DNA of 5,550 nucleotides from Pseudomonas sp. (lineage in GTDB: Bacteria; Pseudomonadota; Gammaproteobacteria; Pseudomonadales; Pseudomonadaceae), in NCBI GenBank assembly GCA_026398835.1, contig JAPLSD010000468.1, positions 1 through 5,550 of the forward strand. The letters are read 5' to 3'. The notes under the pieces are model-generated. The model was not told the origin of the DNA and made no database searches. It saw only the letters and a list, made by a program, of their open reading frames with translations. A program made the position numbers and the translations under genes. Position 1 is the stretch's first letter. Every line of letters begins with the position of its first letter. Shown here one piece after another: positions 1 to 4,956 of this stretch.

Positions 1-504
1 GAGCAGACCCATGCGGGTTTCGCTAAACGCCAGCGAGTCGAAGCGTTCGTTGTCCAGACGCTCCAGGTACGAAACGCCGAGGTCGAGGCGATTGCTCGCC
101 AGTTGCTCAAGAATCTCTTCGGAACTCAGCGCCGAGAGTTCAAAGCGCAGGCTTGGGTGTTCTTTGTGCAGGCGTTGCATCAGCGGCAGCGGGTCGAAGC
201 TCGAGAGCGGCACCACGCCCAGACGCAAGGTCCCGATCAGGTTGCCGCGACAGGCTGCAGCCTCGGCTTGCAGACCGTCGTAGGCCGCCAGCACGGTGCG
301 GGCCCAGGCCAGCACACGCTCGCCCGGCGCAGTAAAACTTTCGAAACGCTGACCACGATTGACCAGCTGCAACTCGAGCTCTTCTTCAAGACTGCGCAGG
401 CGCATGGACAAGGTCGGCTGGGTGATGTGACAGCGCGTAGCGGCCTGGCCGAAGTGACGGGTTTCGTCGAGAGCGATGAGAAATTTCAGCTGTTTAATGT
501 CCAT
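1..504 (-). CDS. LysR-type transcriptional regulator, N-terminal part (cut by window edge)
   Basis: This is a DNA-binding regulator of the LysR family; 168 codons are visible and the frame is still open at base 1, so about half of a normal ~300-residue protein is present. Residues 1-60 form the winged helix-turn-helix: it opens MDIKQLKFLIALDE, the helix-turn-helix covers roughly residues 18-37 (FGQAATRCHITQPTLSMRLR), and the following LEEELELQLVNR stretch is the usual linker and wing. From about residue 90 (GTLRLGVVPL) the LysR substrate-binding fold begins, with the typical SSEEILEQLASNRLDLGVSYL segment. The ATG at 504 is chosen because AGGAG (514-510) sits five bases before it and the family starts with this sequence. 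It lies 112 bases downstream of the methyltransferase gene in the same direction. A LysR-type operator at 557-579 suggests autoregulation. The effector and target genes cannot be told from this fragment. Confidence 0.95.
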   Translation of the reverse strand, partial: MDIKQLKFLIALDETRHFGQAATRCHITQPTLSMRLRSLEEELELQLVNRGQRFESFTAPGERVLAWARTVLAAYDGLQAEAAACRGNLIGTLRLGVVPLSSFDPLPLMQRLHKEHPSLRFELSALSSEEILEQLASNRLDLGVSYLERLDNERFDSLAFSETRMGLL

Positions 505-533
505 CTTCGCTCCTGGGCGCGGTCAGGTCCGGG

Positions 534-562
534 ATTCTAACGCGCTTGCAGGGAACTTGAGT
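534..562 (-). promoter_or_regulatory. Possible sigma70 promoter of the LysR gene
   Basis: On the minus strand a good -10-like hexamer TAGAAT (539-534) lies 17 bases after ACTCAA (562-557), a poor -35 match. Transcription would begin near 527, leaving a leader of about 24 bases. The -35 position coincides exactly with one arm of the LysR operator, so a bound regulator would block polymerase. The weak -35 keeps confidence modest. Confidence 0.35.
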
Positions 563-579
563 CATTGGTCGGAACTCAA
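557..579. promoter_or_regulatory. Candidate LysR-type operator (T-N11-A box with 6-bp arms)
   Basis: The sequence reads TTGAGT, 11 bases, ACTCAA: a perfect inverted repeat with 6-bp arms that embeds the classic LysR-family T-N11-A motif. Its centre (568) is 64 bases before the LysR start codon. LysR regulators commonly bind such sites near their own promoters, so autoregulation by the adjacent regulator is the simplest reading; that link is inference. Confidence 0.6.
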
Positions 580-616
580 CCTCGCCCTTTGCTATTGGTC
601 TAGATCCGGCACTTTC

Positions 617-1243
617 TTAAACCTTACGCCACACACTCGCCAACCAAGGCTGCTGCTCTCGCGGCAGTCCGGCCGGCCGATAGTAATGCTCCAACTCGAC
701 AAACCCCGCCTCAGTCAACAACCCGCGCCATGACTCCAGATCGTGATACGCACCATAACGCGGGCCATTCCAGCCTTCCTGATTCTCCCCGCGCGGATTG
801 GAGCTGAACAGCACGCCGCCCGCTTTCAAGGTGGCGTGCAGTTGTTTCAACACTCGAGGCAGTTCTTGAAGAGGAATATGAAACAACGCCGCATTGGCGA
901 ACACTCCGTCAAAGCGTTCAGCAGGCAGATCGAGTTTGAGAAAGTCCTGCTGCCAAACCTCGCAACCACTGTCTTCGCGAGCCATCTGCGCAAGGCGTTC
1001 CGAGCCGTCGAGGCCGGTGGCGGTGTGGCCCATCCGTGTGAAGGTTTTCAGATCGCGCCCAGGGCCACAGCCGAAGTCCAGAATCGCGAACGGCGCTTCG
1101 CCCTGAATGTGCCGCAGCAGCGCGGTGATGTTCTGGCTGACGTCATGATCGCGGGTGCCTTCGCGGAAATCTTCAGCGACCTGGTTGTAGTGGCCCAGGG
1201 TGGTGGAAGTGATCTGTTCGAGGTCGGTCGGGGCGAGTTTCAT
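617..1243 (-). CDS. Class I SAM-dependent methyltransferase
   Basis: A 208-residue cytosolic enzyme of the seven-stranded Rossmann methyltransferase fold, transferring a methyl group from S-adenosylmethionine to an unknown acceptor. Motif I is ILDFGCGPGR (residues 54-63); the acidic residue ending strand 2 is D79 in GLDGS, expected to hold the SAM ribose. Motif II-like FDGVFANAALFHIP is at 111-124, and LKAGGVLFSSN (139-149) is the post-motif strand-helix typical of Methyltransf_11/25 proteins. The start at 1243 (MKLAPTDLEQ) is preferred over in-frame ATGs at 1294 and 1354: the latter lies in a REP element, and a probable -10 hexamer at 1281-1276 lies downstream of both. There is no clear Shine-Dalgarno before 1243, which leaves some doubt. 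The gene stands alone between a REPIN and a LysR gene, and neither reveals its substrate. The motifs alone do not separate small-molecule from macromolecule methylation. Confidence 0.9.
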   Translation of the reverse strand: MKLAPTDLEQITSTTLGHYNQVAEDFREGTRDHDVSQNITALLRHIQGEAPFAILDFGCGPGRDLKTFTRMGHTATGLDGSERLAQMAREDSGCEVWQQDFLKLDLPAERFDGVFANAALFHIPLQELPRVLKQLHATLKAGGVLFSSNPRGENQEGWNGPRYGAYHDLESWRGLLTEAGFVELEHYYRPAGLPREQQPWLASVWRKV

Positions 1244-1275
1244 GATGGGCTGCGCAGGCGAGGGTGAGTTCTTCG

Positions 1276-1306
1276 AATATACCTCATGGTTCATAGTCAC
1301 AGGCAA
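1276..1306 (-). promoter_or_regulatory. Possible sigma70 promoter of the methyltransferase gene
   Basis: A strong -10-like TATATT (1281-1276) is preceded by TTGCCT (1306-1301) at a 19-base spacing, longer than ideal. Transcription would begin near 1269, about 26 bases before the ATG at 1243. It begins just outside the REPIN. Confidence 0.35.
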
Positions 1307-1310
1307 AGCC

Positions 1311-1415
1311 GTGACCGCTGCGCGGTCAATCGCGGGCAAGTCGGATCGCCGCACCGCTCGCTCCTACAGATACTACGCGGTCCATGTAGGCGCGAGGCTT
1401 GCCCGCGAAGGCGGT
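1311..1415. repeat. REP pair (REPIN) between the DUF6124-like and methyltransferase genes
   Basis: Two REP-type palindromic sequences lie in inverted orientation. The left copy runs to the CTCCTACA end at 1361-1368 and carries the stem GACCGC-TGC-GCGGTC (1313-1327) followed by AATCGCGGGCAAG. The right copy (TGTAGGCGCGAGGCTTGCCCGCGAAGG family, 1385-1411) points the other way. Such pairs are dispersed non-autonomous elements mobilised by RAYT transposases in Pseudomonas; no RAYT gene lies in this window. It sits 19 bases beyond the stop codon of the DUF6124-like gene, so its hairpins may also protect that transcript's 3' end. Confidence 0.85.
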
Positions 1416-1434
1416 TTAACAGTCGCCGCAGATT

Positions 1435-1803
1435 TCAGATTGTTGCGGGCTTACTGCGAGGCCCCAGGTGCTCGATGGACTGGTCAACCATGGCCTTGGC
1501 GATTTCCAGCAGATGCCACACGGCAAAGACCATGGCGCGCTCGGTGCCCTTCAGGTGTTCACCGCACTCGTAAGCGGTGACCGATGCACAGCGCAGCAGA
1601 TCGGCAGTGTAGAGCATCGAGTCTTCGAAACTCACATCCTTGCTGACGTTGTAAAACCGCTGTTCGTCGGGCGCGGCGGGGTTGGCATCGGGCAGGTAAT
1701 AATCCAGGGCGCGGTACAGCGCAGCACGATCCTTGAGCAGGTCGCGGGTGAAGGCGTTGTCCATTGAAGGGGTGACGGGTGGAACGGGGGTGACTTTGTC
1801 CAT
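1435..1803 (-). CDS. Small Pseudomonas protein of unknown function, DUF6124/DUF3077-like
   Basis: A 122-residue acidic protein without signal peptide or membrane segment, so probably cytosolic. It begins with a proline-rich tail (MDKVTPVPPVTPS), then a probable helix with the pattern ALYRALDYYLPD (residues 28-39). A short loop leads to FYNVSKDVSFEDSMLYTADLLRCAS (50-74) and a last helix around ERAMVFAVWHLLEIAKAMVDQSIEHL (88-113). The N-terminal 'PxPPxT' run, the 'ALD.YL' helix and the 'V...SFEDSM...ADLL' segment match my memory of DUF6124 and the related DUF3077 proteins, abundant in Pseudomonas as many paralogues and with no assigned function. Which of the two names applies is uncertain. The start is certain: AGGAG (1815-1811) is seven bases before the ATG. 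A long structured leader precedes it and pairs with this Shine-Dalgarno, so expression is likely controlled at translation. Confidence 0.85.
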   Translation of the reverse strand: MDKVTPVPPVTPSMDNAFTRDLLKDRAALYRALDYYLPDANPAAPDEQRFYNVSKDVSFEDSMLYTADLLRCASVTAYECGEHLKGTERAMVFAVWHLLEIAKAMVDQSIEHLGPRSKPATI

Positions 1804-1808
1804 GGTGT

Positions 1809-1832
1809 AGCTCCTATATCGTTAATGGAGCT
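1809..1832 (-). promoter_or_regulatory. Hairpin holding the Shine-Dalgarno of the DUF6124-like gene
   Basis: AGCUCC (1832-1827) and GGAGCU (1814-1809) form a perfect 6-bp stem around a 12-nt loop (1826-1815). Four bases of the AGGAG site lie in the stem and the fifth is the last loop base. The loop also contains GAUAUA (1820-1815), which can kiss the UAUAUC part of the P3 loop (1896-1891). The full 9-bp pairing with P3 would instead partly open this stem, so the two may be alternative or stepwise ways of hiding the same site. Confidence 0.55.
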
Positions 1833-1935
1833 GCAACCCAACACTTGCACGCGAAAGGGTGGCAGCTGTGCGCAGGTGTGCAAGACCGAGGATATAGGAC
1901 TCGGCAGACCCGAAGGTCTCCCACGCACAGCCACC
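1809..1935 (-). promoter_or_regulatory. Candidate structured RNA leader (riboregulator) of the DUF6124-like gene
   Basis: Read as minus-strand RNA, this stretch forms a compact fold. P1: 1935-1924 (GGUGGCUGUGCG) pairs with 1872-1867 and 1863-1858, 12 bp with a 3-nt bulge (1866-1864), extendable inward by four pairs including two G-U. Inside P1 are P2, AGACC-UUCG-GGUCU (1919-1906), with the very stable C(UUCG)G tetraloop, and P3, CCGAG-(9 nt)-CUCGG (1904-1886). The P3 loop UCCUAUAUC (1899-1891) is the exact complement of GAUAUAGGA (1820-1812), which contains most of the AGGAG ribosome binding site. A further CUUGCAC (1884-1878) inside the junction is complementary to GUGCAAG (1850-1844) beyond P1, a possible 7-bp pseudoknot. 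The design implies that folding hides the ribosome site until something frees it. I do not recognise it as a named riboswitch class. The ligand or trigger is unknown, and the 5' end and promoter were not found. Confidence 0.65.
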
Positions 1936-1990
1936 ATAGAACCATTCCATGGGCGAAAAAAATCGCCGTAGAACGGACGCGGCTGACGCG

Positions 1991-2016
1991 CTATATCAAT
2001 CGGACTTGCACGTCCG
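1991..2016 (-). promoter_or_regulatory. Upstream copy of the two leader pairing sequences
   Basis: On the minus strand CGGAC-GUGCAA-GUCCG (2016-2001) is a perfect 5-bp hairpin whose loop and first 3' stem base spell GUGCAAG. GAUAUAG follows at 1997-1991. Both heptamers recur, in the same order, downstream at 1850-1844 and 1820-1814, where they are the predicted partners of the leader. If transcribed, this segment could compete for the leader's CUUGCAC and P3 loop. Whether it lies inside the transcript is unknown. Confidence 0.3.
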
Positions 2017-2140
2017 GTCACCGAATTGGCGATGACGGAGCGAAGGCTAGCCGCCCGATCTGATAGGCGCAAGGCCGTGGGATTTTCTAGGAAAGGTCCT
2101 GCAAATGAAAGGGATTTGCCTTGCTGGCCCTTTAAAGGCC
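2017..2140. other. Intergenic stretch with no recognised gene
   Basis: This lies between the leader region and the REPIN behind metI. The open frames crossing it show no family resemblance and no convincing ribosome binding site. I see a short palindrome CCTTTAAAGG (2129-2138) inside GGCC arms, and CGGTCACCG (2015-2023) at its edge. The promoter of the DUF6124-like gene should be here or in 1936-2016, but no hexamer pair stands out. Confidence 0.5.
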
Positions 2141-2233
2141 ATGACTGCTTCGCAGTCAATCGCGGGCAAGCCACGCTCCCACAGGTATTGTGCTGCCCTT
2201 GTGGGAGCGAGCTTGCTCGCGAAGGCGTCATGA
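2141..2233. repeat. REP pair (REPIN) directly downstream of metI
   Basis: The left REP carries the stem GACTGC-TTC-GCAGTC (2143-2157) followed by AATCGCGGGCAAGCC and GCTCCCACAG (to 2184). The right REP is the inverted copy TGTGGGAGCGAGCTTGCTCG family, 2200-2226. The pair ends about 27 bases beyond the metI stop codon, so the metQNI message probably reads into it. No U-tract terminator is visible there, so this structure may mark or protect the 3' end of that operon. The left stem differs from that of the REPIN at 1311-1415 by a compensating base-pair change. Confidence 0.9.
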
Positions 2234-2259
2234 CAGATGACACAGACCTCCCGGCGAAC

Positions 2260-2904
2260 TCACCGCTTATTCAACCCCCGCGCCAGCCGATCCCCACCCA
2301 GCTGAATCACCGCCACCAGAATCACCAGCAGCACGATCACAGTGAGCATGATTTGGCTGTCGAAGCGCTGATAGCCATAGCGGTAGGCGATATCACCCAA
2401 GCCGCCCGCACCTATCGCACCGGCCATGGCGGAGGAGTTGATCATGGTCACCAGGGTGATGGTGAAACCACCGACTATCCCCGGCAGCGCTTCAGGCAAC
2501 AACACATGCCAGACGATATGCCAGCGCCGGCAACCCATGGCCTGAGCGGCTTCGATCAGGCCATGGTCAACCTCGCGCAAGCTGACTTCGGCGATGCGTG
2601 CGAAGAACGGCGTGGCGGCGATGGTCAGCGGAACTACGGCAGCCCACACGCCATAAGTGGTGCCGACGATCAGCCGGGTGAAGGGAATCAGCGCGACCAT
2701 CAAAATCAAAAACGGGATCGAGCGGAACAGATTGACGAAGGCACCCAGTGCGCGGTTCAAGGCGGGTGCTTCGTAGATGCCGCCTTTGGAACTGGTAACC
2801 AAGATCACTGCCAGTGGAATACCCGCCAGTAGCGCGATCAGCGACGACACGCCGACCATCAGGAAGGTGTCGATGACGCCCTGAAGTAAACGATCAAACC
2901 ACAT
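2260..2904 (-). CDS. metI: MetI-type ABC transporter permease
   Basis: A 214-residue inner-membrane permease, the usual size for MetI (about 217), which forms the translocation channel as a homodimer with MetN bound on the cytoplasmic side. Hydrophobic segments are visible around residues 11-37, 55-80, 86-103, 140-165 and 184-204. The cytoplasmic EAA loop that docks on the ATPase is EAAQAMG (118-124) with the closing LLP at 135-137, a good match to EAA-x3-G-x9-I-x-LP. The ATG at 2904 is chosen because the family begins [13 protein letters not shown] and GAGG lies nine bases upstream. It overlaps the last 11 bases of metN, so it should be translationally coupled. Substrate choice depends on the binding protein, so 'methionine' is a family name here rather than shown. 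Confidence 0.93.
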   Translation of the reverse strand: MWFDRLLQGVIDTFLMVGVSSLIALLAGIPLAVILVTSSKGGIYEAPALNRALGAFVNLFRSIPFLILMVALIPFTRLIVGTTYGVWAAVVPLTIAATPFFARIAEVSLREVDHGLIEAAQAMGCRRWHIVWHVLLPEALPGIVGGFTITLVTMINSSAMAGAIGAGGLGDIAYRYGYQRFDSQIMLTVIVLLVILVAVIQLGGDRLARGLNKR

Positions 2905-4018
2905 AGCCCAGCACCTCGACCTGTTGTGCCCATTGCGTGGCACGCTGGCGTAATTCTTCCGCGCCCAGTGAGGAACCCGTCACCGCCAACAGCAGTTGCC
3001 CCAACGTGTGTCCCTGAATCCGCTCAACGCCGCCCTGCAGCAAGCGCACCCGCCCGCCAAGGGCGCTGAACAGCGCTGCCAGGTCCGGTTCGTCTGTCGT
3101 GCTGCCGGTGAATTGCAGGCGCAGCACGACGGCGGCCTCCGACGATTGCGGTTGTGCTTGAAGGCGGTTTTGCAGCTCGTCCGGCAAGCCGTGTTGCAAG
3201 GGTGCGAGCAAGGTTTTACTGACCTCATGCTGCGGGTTGCCAAAGACCTCCCAGACGGGGCCTTGCTCGACGATTTTCCCGTGTTCGAGCACCACCACCC
3301 GATCACAGATATCGCGGATCACCGCCATCTCATGGGTGATCAAAACGATGGTCAGACCGAGCCGTTGATTGATCTCGCGCAGCAGGCGGAGAATCGACTG
3401 AGTGGTCTCCGGGTCCAGCGCCGAAGTGGCTTCGTCACACAGCAGGATCGCCGGGTCATGGACCAGCGCCCGGGCGATCCCGACGCGCTGTTTTTGCCCA
3501 CCGGAAAGCTGTGCCGGATAGGCTTTGTGCTTGTCTTGCAGACCCACCAGTTCCAGCAGTTCACGGACCTTGCGCTCGCGTTGCTCCTTGGGCACGCCGG
3601 CGACCTTGAGCGGCAACTCGACGTTCTGCCAAACGGTCTTGGCCGACATCAGATTGAAGTGCTGGAAAATCATGCCAATGCGTCGGCGCAACGCGACTAG
3701 CCGATCCTCATCGAACTCACCGATGTCCACATGATCGATCAGCACCCGGCCGGTGCTCGGCTGCTCCAGACGGTTGATGGTGCGGATCAGCGACGACTTG
3801 CCGGCGCCGCTACGGCCGATGATGCCAAACACTTCACCGCGCTGGATGGCCAGGTCGATACCGTGCAGGGCGTTCACCGGGCCTTGTTGGCCTTCGTAGG
3901 TTTTGCCCAGGCCGATAAAACGCACGTGAGCGCGGTTCAGCTCTGGGTGCAGCTCCGTTTTTTCCGCGCTGTGCGGTGGCGGGTCATCCTGTCTGCGTTG
4001 GGCGTTCGCTGCATTCAT
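2894..4018 (-). CDS. metN: MetN-type ABC transporter ATP-binding protein
   Basis: A 374-residue cytoplasmic ATPase that powers the MetI channel. Walker A is GRSGAGKS (68-75), the Q-loop glutamine is Q119, the signature is LSGGQ (171-175), Walker B is ILLCDE (191-196), the D-loop is SALD (199-202) and the switch histidine is H229. All catalytic residues are present. Residues from about 295 to the end form the NIL/ACT-like C-terminal domain, which in E. coli MetN binds methionine and shuts the transporter off, so feedback inhibition is plausible. The start at 4018 is two bases past the metQ stop, with AAGG six bases upstream; an ATG at 4033 inside metQ is less likely. The nucleotide-binding domain starts near residue 31, so there is a ~30-residue polar, proline-containing N-terminal extension compared with E. 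coli MetN. This matches my memory of the 'MetN 2' type of fluorescent pseudomonads. Confidence 0.95.
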   Translation of the reverse strand: MNAANAQRRQDDPPPHSAEKTELHPELNRAHVRFIGLGKTYEGQQGPVNALHGIDLAIQRGEVFGIIGRSGAGKSSLIRTINRLEQPSTGRVLIDHVDIGEFDEDRLVALRRRIGMIFQHFNLMSAKTVWQNVELPLKVAGVPKEQRERKVRELLELVGLQDKHKAYPAQLSGGQKQRVGIARALVHDPAILLCDEATSALDPETTQSILRLLREINQRLGLTIVLITHEMAVIRDICDRVVVLEHGKIVEQGPVWEVFGNPQHEVSKTLLAPLQHGLPDELQNRLQAQPQSSEAAVVLRLQFTGSTTDEPDLAALFSALGGRVRLLQGGVERIQGHTLGQLLLAVTGSSLGAEELRQRATQWAQQVEVLGYVV

Positions 4019-4020
4019 GC

Positions 4021-4830
4021 TTAACCTTCCCAACCGGCTTGGTAGAGCTTGCCGTGCGCTTTATCCAGCGCTGCGCGTACGACCGGCGAATGCTGGTAAA
4101 TGTCGACGAATTTGATCAGCCGTGGATCGGTTTTGCTCTTGGGCTGGATCACGAACTGGATCACGTATTCCTTGTGATCGAGGCCGTCGAACAGCAAGGC
4201 GGACTCGGCATCGAAGGTTTTCGCCAGGCGGATATAGGCCGGGTAACCCTGCACCAGGTCAGCATCGTCGTAGGCGCGCACCAGTTGCACGGCTTCGACC
4301 TGAAGGATTTTCAGTTTCTTCGGGTTGGCGATGATGTCGTCTTCGGTGGCTTTGTAGCCGACCCCGGGTTTGAGGGTGATCAGCCCGGCCTTGGCCAGCA
4401 GTTGCAAACCACGCCCGCTGTTGATCGGGTCGTTGGCGATGGCAACGCTGGCACCTTGCGGGAGTTCGTCGAAGCTTTTGTATTTCTTTGAGTAGAGGCC
4501 GACGTTGTTGATGATCCCCGGGGCAAAGGGCACCAGGTCGAAGCCTGCGGCGGCTTTGGCGTTTTCCAGGAACGGGATGTGCTGGAAGTAGTTCACGTCG
4601 ATATCGCCCGAAGCGAGACTGACGTTGGGCGCAATCCAGTCGCTGAACTCCACCAGTTGGACTTTCAAGCCTTGTTTGCCGGCCTCGATGACGGCAGCTT
4701 CCAGTGGAATGGCGAAGGCGGCGGTGGTGCCTATTTTTAGCGGCGCGTCAGCTGCAAAAGCGACCGAGCTGAAGAGTCCGAGGGCAAGGGCCAGTGCTTT
4801 GACTGGTTGGGACAAGCGTGTTGTTTTCAT
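4021..4830 (-). CDS. metQ: MetQ/NlpA-family periplasmic substrate-binding protein, possibly non-methionine
   Basis: A 269-residue binding protein that delivers its ligand to MetI-MetN. Residues 1-26 are a signal peptide: KTTR, a hydrophobic run [15 protein letters not shown], cleavage after SVAFA. There is no lipobox cysteine, and no cysteine at all, so unlike E. coli MetQ it should be a soluble periplasmic protein. NlpA-family marks are [26 protein letters not shown] (62-88), [12 protein letters not shown] (113-124) and [13 protein letters not shown] (133-145) with R140 at the place of the ligand-binding arginine. Where MetQ normally has VINTTYA and YVN, this protein has QGYPAYI (194-200) and YVIQF (222-226), so two methionine-contacting asparagines appear replaced by Y196 and I224. 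The start has GGAAA upstream and a proper signal peptide. It leads metN and metI as one unit and follows a monooxygenase gene, which suggests an organosulfur ligand. Confidence 0.93.
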   Translation of the reverse strand: MKTTRLSQPVKALALALGLFSSVAFAADAPLKIGTTAAFAIPLEAAVIEAGKQGLKVQLVEFSDWIAPNVSLASGDIDVNYFQHIPFLENAKAAAGFDLVPFAPGIINNVGLYSKKYKSFDELPQGASVAIANDPINSGRGLQLLAKAGLITLKPGVGYKATEDDIIANPKKLKILQVEAVQLVRAYDDADLVQGYPAYIRLAKTFDAESALLFDGLDHKEYVIQFVIQPKSKTDPRLIKFVDIYQHSPVVRAALDKAHGKLYQAGWEG

Positions 4831-4887
4831 GGTGGGTTTCCAGTCATAGGTTTTAGGTGTCAGGTCTGGCGCTATCGTCGGAACGCC

Positions 4888-4952
4888 GCCCGGAGCAAGC
4901 CCGCTCCCACATTGGAACGCGTACCCCCTGTGGGAGCGGGCTTGCTCGCGAT
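4888..4952. repeat. REP pair (REPIN) forming a perfect 19-bp inverted repeat
   Basis: GAGCAAGCCCGCTCCCACA (4893-4911) is exactly mirrored at 4929-4947 around a 17-base spacer. This is the common fluorescens REP core in head-to-head form. It starts about ten bases past the monooxygenase stop codon and ends 63 bases before the metQ start codon, so as RNA it is a strong intercistronic hairpin. No U-run follows it, so it is not a standard terminator. Confidence 0.92.
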
Positions 4953-4956
4953 GCTT

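Noticed and set aside
743..1267. Plus-strand open frame of 174 codons
   Set aside because: It lies opposite the methyltransferase, whose motifs are unambiguous. It shows no domain of its own.
1244..1354. Upstream in-frame start codons (1294, 1354) for the methyltransferase
   Set aside because: The extra residues show no family similarity, the 1354 start is within a REP sequence, and a probable -10 box lies downstream of both.
1952..1967. GGCGA-(6 A)-TCGCC hairpin as a terminator
   Set aside because: The A/T run is in the loop, not after the stem, on either strand. It is also upstream of the leader, where a terminator for the minus-strand gene would make no sense unless it acts as an attenuator.
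2126..2140. GGCC-CTTTAAA-GGCC palindrome as a regulatory site
   Set aside because: It is short, has no known match, and could be chance. It directly abuts the REPIN and may be only its flank.
1632..2243. Long minus-strand open frame (203 codons) across the leader region
   Set aside because: It reads through the REPIN and structured leader and overlaps the 5' part of the well-supported DUF6124-like gene in another frame. It has no family resemblance and no good ribosome binding site.
2026..2832. Plus-strand open frame of 268 codons
   Set aside because: It is antisense to metI, runs through a REPIN, and its translation is rich in Q, H, D and G without any domain pattern.
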